A stretch of DNA of 23,930 nucleotides from Sistotremastrum niveocremeum HHB9708 (GCA_001630475.1 KV419447.1:47044-70973), one strand, 5' to 3'; counted from the stretch's first letter, positions 1-10,309 are shown. Program-made: numbers and translations. The notes: generated from the letters alone by a model not told the origin.

Positions 1-374
1 CAGTCATCAAATGACCAGTCACGACCAGTTGCCTGCCTTATAAATGTAATATTTTAATGATTAATATATTGTTTTACCCTCTTATATATAGTCTAATGGT
101 GTCTATTGATCATATATATACTGTATATACATCATATACCATGAATACATGCTCATACATGGGGAAAATACCACTACATGACCCTCTGAACACCCTGGTT
201 GGGGACCCTTAAGGGTCTTCCCTGAGCATCGGTTGCGACCGTGGTCACGACTGGTCATGACTGCGGTTGCCGGTTGCCTGATTTTCAGAAACTGAGGCAA
301 CCGGCAACTGCAGTCCAGTCGCGACTTCGGTCCGGTTGCCCAATACGACCAGTCACGTGGACTGGACCTTGGAA
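1..374 (-). repeat. Left copy of hairpin-rich repeat element
   Basis: This is an interspersed repeat whose inner boundary is near 374. It aligns throughout, in opposite orientation, with the repeat at 23623-23930: both share the terminal GTTCCAAGGTCCAGT (read on the - strand), repeated CGGTTGCC and GACCGGTC-like words, a CTTAAGGGTC block near 207-216, and an AT-rich part ending AATATTTT near 48. A perfect 14-bp stem is formed by arms 266-279 and 295-308. Bases 1-47 again carry GACCAGT/GTTGCC words, so the element runs off the window. No coding potential is seen. It is probably a non-autonomous DNA element, but its class is unknown because only one end is visible. Confidence 0.7.
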
Positions 375-376
375 CT

Positions 377-637
377 CTAGTCGAGATACATTGCGGGAGA
401 CTCAACGAGAGTGTCGATAAGAGCATTTACTTGATCAGCGTTCATGATACTTGGGCGAGACTGTGAGGGATTGTAGGGTGGTTTTACGTTGCCATATCTT
501 TCCAAGTTTTCCGCCCATCGCTGTAGACTTCGCAGGGATACACCTTGAATCTCGCAGACCTGAGCCTGAGTATAATCGTCGTCGACTAGGAAGAGAGCGC
601 GTTCTTTGAGATCAGAGCTGATCTTCCGGAAGGGCAT
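377..637 (-). pseudogene. Truncated HTH N-terminus of a mariner-like DDE transposase
   Basis: An 86-codon frame starts MPFRKISSDLKERAL and contains a helix-turn-helix pattern (roughly residues 22-45, including QVCEIQGVSLRSLQRW), then a basic/polar linker and NALIDTLVESPAMYLD. This layout (MP-[FY]-R-[KR]-IS..LK.RA, HTH, then a second helical segment ending in YLD) is that of the N-terminal DNA-binding region of the Tc1/mariner-like DDE transposases common in agaricomycetes. In the family a long DDE catalytic domain follows; here the frame stops directly at the border of the repeat at 1-374. The gene is therefore cut by that insertion or at a rearrangement border. No catalytic residues are present. 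Family assignment is from memory of the pattern. Confidence 0.65.
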
Positions 638-860
638 GATGTATAAGGTCAGGAAAGAGGTAATACGGCAAATCTACAGGTTGCAGTCGCGTCTACAAGA
701 CACGGTGAGGCGCATCGGTGGTACTACTAGGCGCGGGAACGTGTCACGTGGCCTTTGGAAAAAATCGACACGCGTCAAGGTTTTCCGGATAGGCTGTAAG
801 AAATATCTTCTCAAGGGCGAGTTTGAGGCTGCCAACGAATACTTACGAGTCGTACTCAAC
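638..860. other. Junction between transposase fragment and array
   Basis: This 223-bp stretch is the 5' side of the transposase fragment and the left border of the array. Open frames exist on both strands but overlap each other and have no recognisable motif. No inverted repeat or target duplication marking the transposon's outer end was found by eye. Confidence 0.3.
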
Positions 861-1198
861 GCGTTACGTCACGTCACACACACTCTTCGCTCTACACTCA
901 TCTGGTCCCTCACTGAATCATACGAAGATCCATTACCATCAATGCATTGCGAAGGAGGCTCAGTATACCGATGCAAGAGACATGAGGTTGAAATCAGATG
1001 ACCTTTTATGTATGGGATACAGTATAGAAGAGCGGTGAAGTTGCAGCTCGTAATCCTGACCTGCAGGGATGAAGCTGGGCGATTTGGGTTGTCTAGGACT
1101 GGTGCGTCGTCGAATACTCAGCTCTCACTTGGAGCTAATTCGTCAAACAAGACCGCCCACGCTGAAGTCATGTCACTTCGTGGGATGACGTGGCAGCC
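861..1198 (+). promoter_or_regulatory. U1 upstream module: CRE box, spliced leader, TGACGTGG box
   Basis: The CRE-type box GCGTTACGTCACGTCACACA lies at 861-880 with two overlapping ACGTCA cores, the binding core of ATF/CREB-type bZIP factors. A consensus intron follows at 1102-1151 (donor GTGCGT, branch GCTAATT, acceptor AAG), 241 nt after the box. The near-palindrome GGATGACGTGGCAGCC follows at 1183-1198. This suggests that the CRE drives its own spliced transcript upstream of the TATA promoter. No convincing coding frame is seen in it. Confidence 0.6.
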
Positions 1199-1389
1199 AA
1201 ATCGACGACTACCTTTTGCCCCTCCTCACGCTCTTACTTGCTTACGATCTCAGACAATCAATATCCTAGTCAACACACAATTCCCAATGTCCTCCTTTCG
1301 CCGCCACCTTCTAGTCCATTCAATCCCCCCTCCACACCCCAGCACTTCTTCATCTCGATTCGCAACCAACAGATGGCGTCCGCCGCTCC

Positions 1390-1760
1390 CCTGACTCCGA
1401 TCGGAAAGGATCTCGATCAGCGGATGATGCGATCACAATCGAAAAAGATAGTTCCGACGATCGAGTTAGATCTACTCCGATCGCGATCATATCTCTCTTC
1501 GTGGGCGCTTCCTTTACTCGATCTCATCCGACTGCATTCAAACAAGTAGAACGACTCTATCCTTTGAGGACCTCCTTTCCGACTTCTTCACAGTTCCTCT
1601 TGAGCTCTCCCGATTGACACCTCGATCTTCGGATGCCAAGACTTCATCCTCCGATCGCTCCCGTCACCCCCGAGAATGTGTAGGCGTCCGAGGGCGTATA
1701 AAAGGGGACCGCTTGAACATCGAATCCTTATCTCATTCCTATCTATCTCATCTCTAACGC
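1390..1760 (+). promoter_or_regulatory. U1 TATA promoter with GATC-rich block
   Basis: The region 1395-1500 contains eight GATC words by hand count. GATGCCAAGACTT is at 1632-1644, TATAAAAGG at 1697-1705, and the start region CCTATCTATCTCATCTCT at 1738-1755. The spacing between GCCAAGA and TATA (61 nt) is the shortest in the array because the A/T tract with TTCCG seen in other copies is missing or altered. Confidence 0.75.
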
Positions 1761-2595
1761 ATCGTCTTACCTTACTTCTTGAATCGACACTTCTAGATCC
1801 ACCAGCCTCCGACAGCATTCGCTGATCGACATACACAACACTCTCATAATCCAGTATCTCCCTACGTCTTTGTAGCCTGGGATTTGAGATCTTGAAGCTT
1901 CAAAGTATTGGCTCTTGATGATCACAGCGTCTTCGTCATGCGTGTTTGAGGTAAGAACATCCCCCTCTATTCTCTCTTCTATTGACTTTGAGCCTACCAT
2001 AGAGATCAGGTCATAGCAGTGACCCGATGCGCTGCATAATGTGGGCTGGTGCTCGCTCGATGAACATTATCAGGTTCGTATCCCACTTTGTGCACAGGCT
2101 ACATTATTGATAGATCGTCAGATTGACGCTTGACGGGCTTTATCCTTGCCTCGTATCCGCGGCAAAAGCCTGGAAATTTCGTGGTTGGGAGGAGAGTCCG
2201 AAATTTTCGGTGTGTACTTATTTTCACTCTTTGTACTTGGGTCTGACATCCATTCGTTAGCGGATACGCGCTATTTCAATGGATCGACTGGCAACGCCGA
2301 CTGCGTGAGATGTCCAAGATCATCTGGCAATTTCCTTGCACCAATGGGTTCCGTAAGCTACCAATACAACGACCATAATTATGGTACTGATTCGTAGCAG
2401 TGAGGTCCGCGTGGCACTGTCAACAAATCTGTTGCATGAGGTGGCCTTACCACAAACCATGTTCGAGACCTCTGATAATACGAATTTGAGAGGGTGTAAA
2501 TGCTCTGGTGCATGGGGACGCAAGCGTAGAGAGCTTCTTTTATTGTATTCTTGCATAGGAATTCCAGGTGATTACTGAAAACGAGGGACTTCGAG
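1738..2595 (+). other. U1 transcribed body with four introns
   Basis: The predicted transcript runs from the start region to the 3' block. Introns with consensus donors and acceptors are seen at 1951-2002, 2074-2121, 2210-2260 and 2353-2397. The 3' block is diverged: TTGTATTCTTG near 2543 and ATTACTGAAAACGAGGGACTTCGAG near 2571-2595. The body does not resemble the other units' bodies. A possible spliced frame is listed separately. Confidence 0.55.
1918..2308 (+). CDS. Candidate 79-aa spliced small protein of U1
   Basis: The first ATG downstream of the U1 start region (1918) opens a frame that stays open through four exons (1918-1950, 2003-2073, 2122-2209, 2261-2308) and three canonical introns of 48-52 nt, ending at TGA 2306-2308. 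The product begins MITASSSCVFE and ends MDRLATPTA. It has no signal peptide, membrane segment or known domain that I recognise, and no similarity to candidate products of other units. Support comes from first-ATG use and intron phases that agree. Against it: the frame was found by choosing introns, an overlapping read-through frame exists at 2146-2397, and sister units do not give matching proteins. It may be chance within a non-coding RNA. Confidence 0.3.
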
Positions 2596-2617
2596 ACGGT
2601 AGTTGAGACGTCTCAAC

Positions 2618-2886
2618 CAAGGGTACGTCATCGGCAAATGCCGGTATATCAGGTAGGTGTGGTGGGTTGTCGAAGAGGTCCTTAAAGTGGCGATAAGCTA
2701 AGGTCCGGGATCGGCAGCATTTCAATCTCCGACGGCATCTCGGAGATAAAGGACATAAGCGGACATAACCGTCGGCTACGGAGATAAGGCCTCCTAAATA
2801 GGCTAATCGCCGAGGTGGGTAGTCGCCGAGGGGCTTAATAAAAAAAAAGACCTGATATACAAAAAAAAAAAAAAAAAGGCCCCTTG
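2618..2886. mobile_element. hAT-like MITE copy 1 (269 bp) with 8-bp target duplication
   Basis: The element starts CAAGGGTACGTC and ends GGCCCCTTG, giving a short terminal inverted repeat CAAGGG. It is flanked by a perfect 8-bp duplication GTCTCAAC (2610-2617 and 2887-2894). Eight-bp duplications and short terminal repeats of this kind fit the hAT superfamily. It has no transposase, so it is non-autonomous. The right part carries two A-tracts and CCGAGGTGGGTAGTCGCCGAGG. Its first 69 bp differ from copy 2 at one position by eye, so both are recent. The poly-Phe open frame on the - strand is only a reading of the A-tract. Confidence 0.85.
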
Positions 2887-3011
2887 GTCTCAACGCAATT
2901 TCAGATACAACTCAGGGTATCTCGCTCTTCTCTCATATCGGGTGTATTCCTGGAATCGCCGTCTTCGTTGACGAGTTGAAGCGAAAAAGAGAGACCAAAC
3001 GATCACGAAAC

Positions 3012-3363
3012 GCGTTACGTCACATCACACAACTTCTTCTCCACCGTCGTTCAGCTCTTGGATTCTCAATTTCCTCTACGACGTGAATGGTCATGATATC
3101 GATTCTGGCTCTCATAACATTCCTTCTGATAGGATACGCGTTGGAAAGGGTTTTTTTGGCTCTCGCGACTAAATGGAATATCGGAGACGATTTTTTTGGA
3201 GGCGTGTTCGATGGATTCTTGGGTTCGGAGAGATAGGCGGCGCACGTCTTCTCTTTTCTTCTGTTTTTAACCCTTTAAAAACCCCTATTCCACCTTCAGG
3301 CCTGTGTAACTGATGGCACAACGCCTTGTTCGCCGCCTTGGACGTTCGGATGACGTGGCATCC
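3012..3363 (+). promoter_or_regulatory. U2 upstream module: CRE box and TGACGTGG box
   Basis: The CRE box GCGTTACGTCACATCAC is at 3012-3028, followed by the pyrimidine-rich CTTCTTCTCCACCGTC seen after several other CRE boxes. The near-palindrome GGATGACGTGGCATCC is at 3348-3363. No GTGCGT donor is seen at the position where U1, U3, U6 and U10 have one. Confidence 0.55.
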
Positions 3364-3499
3364 ACCATCCGTTCTCTTACTTTCGACCCGCTGTTCTATA
3401 ATCGCCTCCATACATCCATTCTACCTGGCGAATGACTACGAGATCCTGATATTCTCGCCTTTCTCTGTGCCTGCTGAACCAGCCGAACCTCGTCCGTTC

Positions 3500-3900
3500 T
3501 AATTGATCCAGCTTCTCATCACCCGCCTCCGTCGATCGTCGATCTCACCCTAGTGCGCCTCTTGATCAACTGAGAAGCTCCGATCGACATCTTCTGTGAT
3601 CTCCCTTCAAAGACTTCCGACCCGATCAAGCTCGAGCGACGCCGATCCCGATGACAGCTCTCTTCTTCGGCGTCTCCCTTCCTTCGAGTTTCCATTTTCA
3701 CCCAGGTCTCTCCCATCTCCGGACGGTATCATCGCCATTTCAATCGATCTCTGTGGACGCCAAGAATTGAATGCAAACTTCTTCCGACTCCTTCCTCCGA
3801 TCTGAGTTTCCCGATCCGGATCTCCCTCTCGAATGAAACGTATAAAGAGACGAACAAATTGAGGACGTTTCTTCATCTCCCCCGCATCTATCTGATCTAT
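3500..3900 (+). promoter_or_regulatory. U2 TATA promoter with GATC-rich block
   Basis: About twelve GATC words lie between 3500 and 3830. GACGCCAAGA is at 3756-3765, TATAAAGAG at 3841-3849, and the start region CATCTCCCCCGCATCTATCTGATCT at about 3874-3898. The TCGGCGTCTCCC..CTTCGAGTTTCC block at about 3666-3693 recurs upstream of U3, U5 and U6. Confidence 0.75.
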
Positions 3901-4768
3901 CATCTTCTTGGCTCCTTTTGTCTTTGAACACACCGCCACATGTTCTAGCGGAGCAAACTCCGCATTCCACTTATCGGCCGCTCTCGCCACACCGTTTTGG
4001 GCAGCCTTTGTAGTATCGGCCTGGGTCATTGTGCTCCCGTCGCATATCCTCAAGATGGAAATGGGTCTGCAAAGCGATCGTGCAACACCTCTAATGTTTC
4101 CGGTGAGTTTATTCCCAGCTAGGTCGTACATGTAGTCTTACTGATCTATTGATAGTGATGCTTGTAGAATCGCAAAATCCTGCGGTGAGGTTGGATTCCG
4201 AAGGCACCGCGTTTGAGTTAGGAAATTTCAGTAAGCAACCCGTACGCCTCGGTGATCGCCAAAGTCTCATTGAATCTTCACTCAGTTGACGTAGCCTCTC
4301 TAACCACCTATGTTCCGTCCCCCTCTATTCTCATGGGCGATCCCTTCGCTCTCGAATGTTGATCAACTTTCAAATGAAAGCATCGTTGGCGTGAGTCTCT
4401 ATTGCTCTCGCTCTGGATAAGATTCACGCTGATAAACGTTGCGCGCGGTGGCTAAAATAGCGTCTCGAACATCGCCACTCGTGCATCTCTCTCACGCCTC
4501 ATGCTGCGGAGTCGGTAGGCCTGGGTGTAATGATTGTTCATCTCGCGACGAATCTGTCGGGTGCGTTGTTCTCTGAAAAGCCTGGATATTTCGCGTCAGT
4601 ATTCCTGGTTGCACTACTCTTCTTGACAAGAGCTCTCGATTGTTCCGGATGGTTTGACATCTGTGAGCTAATTCTGTCGTATGTGTTGGTATATTCTTGG
4701 TTGGAGTCAGTCTTTGTGTATTCTTGGGTTCATTAGAGAATAGATTGTCTGAAAACTCTGGTGTGATC
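3873..4768 (+). other. U2 transcribed body with three introns
   Basis: Introns with good signals are at 4103-4155 (branch ACTGATC), 4231-4285 and 4391-4460. The first ATG opens only a two-codon frame. A later ATG (4054) opens MEMGLQSDRATPLMFP, which reaches the first donor in phase and then stops. The 3' block is ATTGTCTGAAAACTCTGGTGTGATC at 4744-4768, one of the best copies. No product is recognised; it could be non-coding. Confidence 0.5.
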
Positions 4769-4884
4769 GGAATAATAATATAATACGCTACGCTACCTGG
4801 GAACGGATTCCAATCGTCTTGTTGAGTTTTGGGAGCCCATTGTGAAAGCTAGAGAGATCGCGGTCACGGAAAGAGACTGAGAAC

Positions 4885-5250
4885 GCGTTACGTCACGTCG
4901 GACAATTTTCTTCGCTCCCTCAGGACACTCCTGTCATCTGTTTGTTTCGTCTGTCGAACGCACGACGCACCGAAGACTGAGATACTAGTATGACAATGGA
5001 GTCACTCTTGGACTAGCAGGGATTCGCTGTCGTTCTTGAGGCCGGATCCAAATATTCGGACAGCCATGAAAACTTCAGTCAAGGGACTCGATATTTGCTC
5101 TCACCCGGCTTGTGTTCGTGACGTGGTCTGGGACTGGGTACGTACCGTCATCATTCTCCTCTGTCAAGTTCCTACATCTCTAAATATTGATCATAGTCCA
5201 GCTCTTCAACCTCGTCTATCACTTCGCTCGCGTTGGATGACGTGGCCTCC
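4885..5250 (+). promoter_or_regulatory. U3 upstream module: CRE box, spliced leader, TGACGTGG box
   Basis: The CRE box GCGTTACGTCACGTCGG is at 4885-4901, followed by ACAATTTTCTTCGCTC. An intron at 5138-5196 (donor GTACGT, branch TCTAAAT, acceptor CATAG) lies 253 nt downstream. The near-palindrome GGATGACGTGGCCTCC is at 5235-5250, 39 nt after the acceptor. A long open frame (5036-5629) runs across this intron and the promoter behind it and is not accepted as a gene. Confidence 0.6.
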
Positions 5251-5479
5251 GTACCCCTTGACTTCTTCCGTCCTCATAACGCTGTCTATTCTACTGTGGA
5301 ATAAAGTCTACCGTCAAGGAAGCAGCAAATCCCGATTTCGCAGAACTCTGAACCGCCAAATTGGATCTACCGTCCGAAATCCCGCGTCATCGTCGTTCGT
5401 CACCATCGCATCCCATCTGTCATCTGCTCCCCCGGCTGAAAGAAGCTCCCTATACTTCCGTCGAGTTCCCTATCACAAT

Positions 5480-5776
5480 GGGATCAATTCTCGATCGACC
5501 GCGATCTGCGTCGATCACGATGACAGCTCCGTCCAACGGCGCCTAATTTCCTCTGAGCTTCGATTTCCCTCCCGAGGCTCACCTTGCGGTCCTCGACCCC
5601 ACCCCGATCTTCTCGGAAGTATAGAATGAGCGCGCCGAATGCCAAGCATTTGACTGGCCTTATTCCGATCTCTTCCTTCGATCTGACTTCTCTGCTCGAT
5701 TCTATCTGAGTCGAAATGGATAAAGAGGCGAGAGCCTCGAACGGTTCTGCATCTCATTTCTATCTCCCTGATCTCA
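5480..5776 (+). promoter_or_regulatory. U3 promoter with weakened TATA box
   Basis: A GATC-rich block is at about 5480-5610. CGAATGCCAAGC is at 5636-5647. At the TATA position the sequence reads GATAAAGAG (5719-5727) instead of TATAAAGAG. The start region CATCTCATTTCTATCTCCCTGATCTC is at 5750-5775. The spacing (78 nt) is normal, so this is a TATA variant in an otherwise intact promoter. Confidence 0.65.
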
Positions 5777-6680
5777 CCTCTATTTCATTCGTTAACATAT
5801 CTTGGATAAACCTGCGCTTTTTGGACTGCGGATTCATCCGTCCTCTACCTCCATACCCAGTACAGCTATCGTATCACCAGCTTCCCCATCTAGTTGTGCA
5901 TGTCTTTTTCCTTCCCGCTGTCGGCGTATACTTCGTCCTTTGCGATCCCCACGGGAAGCGATATTTTGGCGAGTATTCAGTGAGTGAATTGATGTTCTAA
6001 CTCTGTCTTCATCGGCTGACCTCGTCGCGCAGGGTTCCTATCTTGCTGATGTCGGTTAGCGAAAGGTCATAAGCGGGAACGTCTGTGGAAGAGTGTATCG
6101 CAGATCGGTAAGTCGTTCATGACTTTCACTATATCGGATTGTCTGATTGAATACAAAACTAGCCGTGCATTGAGGCATGTATTCTCAGACTATATCTAGA
6201 CTTCTTCCGTATTGATTTTTTCAGAGGCCCCATCAAGTCTCTCGATGCTTCCGGGGACAGAGTAGGGAAAGTATGGTATGGAATCCCCTTTGGTAAATTC
6301 CGCTTGCTCACGTCGAGTACTTGCCGCTAATTGGTCTTCAGACCCGGAAACTGAGGGCATTATCGGAGAGGTTTCTTTGTTTTGCAGTTTCGCCAGCACG
6401 TCCTTGAATGTGTTCCGTTGAAGGCTTGTGAGTCTGACTGGTTCATCATTCGGTGTCCGTTCTCTCATTATTTCCTGCTGTCAGGATATCCACCGCATAT
6501 ATGCGCATTTGATCTCTCAGTATCTTCGACTCCGAGTCTGCGGTGCGAGGCGTTGGAACGTGGCAGTAAAAGTCTCAGATCTTCGTCTCACGCATCTGCC
6601 AAACATCGCATGTCGGCAGTACTTGATGACAGGGCAATATATAGTGTGTAGCTCTTGAATAATAAAATGTTTCTTTGTCC
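5750..6680 (+). other. U3 transcribed body with at least two introns
   Basis: Introns are at 5980-6032 (branch GCTGACC) and 6108-6162 (branch TCTGATT). The first ATG after the start region (5900) opens a 39-codon frame across the first intron (5900-5979 joined to 6033-6072) that begins MSFSFPLSAYTSSFAIP and ends SVSERS. It is short and unlike other units' frames. The 3' end has AATAAA at 6661-6666, then TTGTCCAGAATACC, a weak copy of the TTGTCTGAAA block. Confidence 0.45.
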
Positions 6681-6699
6681 AGAATACCCCTGTCAGAAG

Positions 6700-7047
6700 G
6701 ATGGAATGAATGTTCTTGATCAGCTGATTCTGTCGCTCATCAAGCGATAGTACCCCGCTCCGAAGATGAGATTCGTCGATCTGACAGGACTTCTTTGGCG
6801 CTCAAAACCTCAACAGTCGTCTACGATCCACGATCGTGCCGATCTCACTCGGTGCTCCGTCCTCGATCTCTCCCGCGATGTTTACAGATCCTCCCGAATG
6901 CCAAGCTTTTCTGAAAATAGCTTCCGCTTTCTCCTTTCTATTCAACCGCTCACGATCTCCGTGACCCAGGATTCCTCTGCTGCAACGTATAAAGAGAGGA
7001 CCATTTCAGTCGTTTCCCCCCATCTCGTTCTTATCTATTTCGATCTA
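6700..7047 (+). promoter_or_regulatory. U4 (short unit) TATA promoter
   Basis: A GATC-rich block begins right after the U3 3' end (about 6716-6890). GAATGCCAAGCTTTT is at 6896-6910, CTGAAAATAGCTTCCG at 6911-6926, TATAAAGAG at 6988-6996, and the start region CCCCCATCTCGTTCTTATCTATTT at about 7016-7040. There is no CRE module between U3 and U4. Confidence 0.75.
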
Positions 7048-7671
7048 GTAGTTCAACAAATCGGGTTGATTACTTGTATGTGCAAAGACGGCTGGGCCGT
7101 GAGTTCCGCTCTTCTTCTTTTCTTTTTTTCATTTCAAACCGCACTGATGCTTTCTCTCGTCTTGCAGTGTCTACGGGGTGCTGGTCAGCCTACGTAGATC
7201 GTTCTTGGTGTTCTGTGTGAGGGGTATGGCTTTTTTAGCGGTAGACCTCTGAAAGGGTGAGTATTTTCACCGATTTTACTTCGTGATCGAACATCACAGT
7301 AACGTCTGAATCTCGCATAGATAAATCCCCGGTTTCAGGGCGGCCTGACTTATCGTTCGTTCACCTGCTTCAATGTCGAGGCTATAGGGTCAGAATCGAC
7401 TGAAGTATGTTCTTTCTTTCTCTATTGATCTATAACCCCTCATATTCTTTGCTTATAGGGCGACGTGTGATCTTTACCGTGCACACCTTGATCATGGGAG
7501 GATTTCGTTGCTCTCCTCCTCTTCAATTCCTGGGGAGGTGAAAGTTATTGTTCGCCTTGATTGGTATTCGTGCGTTGTGTCGCTATTAGATGGGGCCTCC
7601 ACCGGCATCTTGTATCGTACTATTGGATAGTGATAGTGGAACTGTGTGTGTGAAATATCTCGCGTGAGATT
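7016..7671 (+). other. U4 transcribed body with three introns
   Basis: Introns are at 7099-7167 (pyrimidine-rich, branch ACTGATG), 7257-7299 and 7405-7458. The first ATG (7078) opens a 16-codon frame across the first intron: MCKDGWA joined to CLRGAGQPT, with a stop at 7195-7197. This is too short for a confident protein call and favours a non-coding RNA or a micropeptide. The 3' block is GTGTGTGTGAAATATCTCGCGTGAGATT at about 7644-7671. Confidence 0.45.
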
Positions 7672-7830
7672 TTGCTTGCAAGTTCTTACTCAAACCTTCC
7701 CGATCTTGAGATCGTCTGTTCCGGCTCTGATGTGTTCATTATAATGATCGAATGTGGATCAAGTGTCAACGCTGCTTATATTTCCATTCCAATTAACCCA
7801 ACAAACTCGAATCGCTAGATTCAGAGCGGT

Positions 7831-8033
7831 GCGTTACGTCACGTCCCGCTCACAATTTTCAGCTTGCCATCGTCGACATCCACGGGTCCTGTGATCCAAG
7901 GCACGGAATTGAGTCGTTACGAGTCCTATGAATCGCTGCTGTCCTCAGGATTTCAACTCCTGTGTCAGATGATGTTCATACAAAAGACTCAGCTCGTTGA
8001 GAAGACAGAGGGCTAGCAGATGACGTGGACGCG
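7831..8033 (+). promoter_or_regulatory. U5 upstream module: CRE box and TGACGTGG box
   Basis: The CRE box GCGTTACGTCACGTC is at 7831-7845, preceded by AACAAACTCGAATCGCT, which recurs before the U8 CRE. AGATGACGTGGACGCG is at 8018-8033, a weaker copy of the TGACGTGG box and closer to the CRE (187 nt) than in U1, U2, U3 and U6 (322-352 nt). Confidence 0.55.
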
Positions 8034-8630
8034 TCAGCGTGGACCATATCTCTCTTTACAATTTTTATTGATGAGTCGATCAATTGGCTCTGTCATTGAA
8101 GTTGATTGATTCGAGATTAGCTAACCCTGAAAGTCGGTCACTATTTCTACTCAAATGCGTTGAAAATATCTGCATCGGACGATTTTCGGTATGGAGGCAT
8201 TGCCAGCCCCTTGCGAGCAGAGATTCCATTTGACGGTTGTGCTGGATGATGCTGGAAAGAGAAGGATGTGGGTCAGAGGATGACATCTAACCTCAACTGG
8301 TGTGTCCTTCGTGCTCATGTGCTCAATAAGCTCTGCTGACACCCCAACCTTAGATATCCTTCGTACCTTTCGATATTCAAGGCACCCATCTCCCTACTCT
8401 TGATGAAATCGAACATTGGTCAGCGTCATCATAAAGCCATGTATCTTGGTCCCCTGAACGCTCCCTCCGTACTCTCGACAATTCAATTCACACATTTAAA
8501 TCGTCGCGTTGGATGTCTTCCTCTCCCATAGCAAGTAATGATCCAAATGTCAGTTGAACGAGGAAGCGAAGCTCAATCTTTCATATGGTGATCTGTTCAT
8601 GCTCCCCCCGTCTTCGTGCGGCCTCTTGAA
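8034..8630. other. U5 intermodule stretch, no gene seen
   Basis: About 600 bp lie between the TGACGTGG box and the GATC-rich promoter block. Overlapping short frames occur on the - strand (8080-8342), with no motif. Nothing else is supported. The U5 unit is longer here than its relatives, so extra sequence may have been inserted. Confidence 0.3.
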
Positions 8631-8639
8631 ACCTGAGTT

Positions 8640-9070
8640 CGATCAAAACCGAAATCGAGCTCGGATCTCACCTATCATCTCAATCTCCCGATCCACCCGC
8701 ACTCATTGACATGCCTTCTTCCAATGATCTCCTCCGGAACGAATTCAGTCCCCGGCGATCGAACTTGTCCCGGCTTGAGGCTCTGATCGAGGAGAAGCGA
8801 ATCCTGAGACAGAGGATCGACGAGCGCTACGTGGGCGTCTAATGCACTTCTGGCTTCGATTTGCTTCCGCATTCTTCCCTTCATCGTTGATGTCCAATCC
8901 TGTGAACGCGATCTCCGTGAATGCCAAGAGTTTTCTAAATATACGTTCCGATACCGCCCTTCGATTCAGTTGAATCTCGATCGTGATTCTGATTTCTTGA
9001 GCCGCTCGTGTATAAAAGGACAGAGATTACGAGGTAATCCCCCATCTTTCCCCCATCTATCTTTATCTCA
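8640..9070 (+). promoter_or_regulatory. U5 TATA promoter, close to consensus
   Basis: A GATC-rich block is at about 8640-8915, including GAGCTCGGATCTC shared with U8 and U12 and GGGCGTCTAAT shared with U12. GAATGCCAAGAG is at 8919-8930, TTTTCTAAATATACGTTCCG at 8931-8950, TATAAAAGG at 9011-9019, and CCCATCTTTCCCCCATCTAT at 9041-9060. This copy is among the best for deriving the consensus. Confidence 0.8.
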
Positions 9071-10094
9071 GCTGTATCGAGAGTCGTCGCTTCAAAACCT
9101 CTTCTCCTGTTCTTGTTTGGAACACTTCTAAGGCCCTCAAGCGAGCTGGTGCGAATGGCTTGAGCGCGGAGCATTCTGGTCTGACTCTCCGACGCTGGAT
9201 GGACTTACATCTTGTGCCTCTGTCTTCATTGTCCAAGTCCATCATGGTTCATCTGGGTGCTACACACGGTGAGTTGGGTCTTCGCAGTGACTGCATCGTG
9301 CTAAGTATATGTACAGTCCTCGTAGCAAAATAGGGTCATCGCTGGTCGATAAAGCGCATCCCTTCGCTACCTGCGATGGTTTCTCGTAAGAATCACTTTT
9401 TTTTGCTTCCGATACTTAAACCCATCGACCCACTGATGCCTTTGACTAGGCTGAAATCGAGATGACTATAATATTCTCGGTAACTTTGCGGATGGAGCAA
9501 TCGGTATGTGAACTTCTTTTGCTACGCGATACTAGTATTAGTGACGCTAACTGTCTCGCCTTTAGCGTCACCCGCTGTTTTCTTGAAGGACAACATAGCG
9601 GTCACACACACACACACGCCTGCAGTAAGACCCCGTCCAGCCGCAGAACCTCGATCGCCGCCTATCTTGCTAAGTTCGGTATGGATATCCAAAACTATTC
9701 TGGCTTGTGATACATCGACTGATATGTCAAATAGACCCGTCATTCCTCGAAATATTCTTGACGGATGGTATTACGATGCTTTTATATACGAAGTATATTC
9801 CTATTTCGTCGCATTCCTATTTGTTCTTGACGATTTCGTAGATACAGAGCTCCGAGCGACATGAGATCTCTGTACCCACGTATACGGGTCTGTCTCGTGG
9901 GGATGAAGGGGTTTAGCCTGGTTGTAGACGGTTGGAGCGTCTCAGAAGCCACGGCGCGAATCGGGCTTAAATCGAGAGTGGTAAGTGTGCTGTTGCCGGG
10001 TGTTTGTGGGTCCTCTTCGGTTTCTTGTGTTAACTGGGGCCGATCTTGATATTGAATATAAGTAAATTGTCTGAAAAATCTCGAGTGCGAGATC
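9039..10094 (+). other. U5 transcribed body with three or more introns
   Basis: Introns are at 9269-9316 (branch GTGCTAAG), 9387-9449 (branch ACTGATG) and 9504-9565 (branch GCTAACT). The first ATG frame is two codons. The next (9199) gives about 28 codons across the first intron, starting MDLHLVPLSS. A CA repeat lies at about 9602-9617. The 3' block AAATTGTCTGAAAAATCTCG is at 10064-10083. No product is recognised. Confidence 0.45.
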
Positions 10095-10309
10095 GATTCG
10101 TCTTGATTGGAATTTAGCAGGCTTCCGCGAAGAACATGAGACCGAAGAGTCAAGCGAAGAGCATGGCACCAGAATCGTTTGGCGTTTGATTTCTTGCACA
10201 AATCCCAACGGAAGGTTCATTAAATTTCACCATTGTATCAACGGAGATATGAAAACCTGGCAATTCGAGCAGAAGCCGTCAAATAAACAAACGAAAGGTG
10301 TCACGGAAC

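Noticed and set aside
606-1001. 131-codon plus-strand frame over the transposase 5' region
   Set aside because: It overlaps the transposase start on the opposite strand and the U1 CRE box, and shows no known motif.
2540-2893. Minus-strand frame with a poly-Phe run, and its twin at 19960-20295
   Set aside because: Both are readings of the A-tracts and conserved right part of the hAT-like MITE. They are alike because the element is repeated, not because a protein is conserved.
5036-5629. Longest open frame of the window, 197 codons, in U3
   Set aside because: It runs through a leader intron, the TGACGTGG box and the GATC-rich promoter block, all recognised as DNA elements repeated in other units, and its protein shows no motif. 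Stop-poor pyrimidine-rich sequence explains it.
9602-9617. CA dinucleotide repeat in U5, and the TG-rich tract near 18631 in U10
   Set aside because: Short simple repeats with no link to the unit structure.
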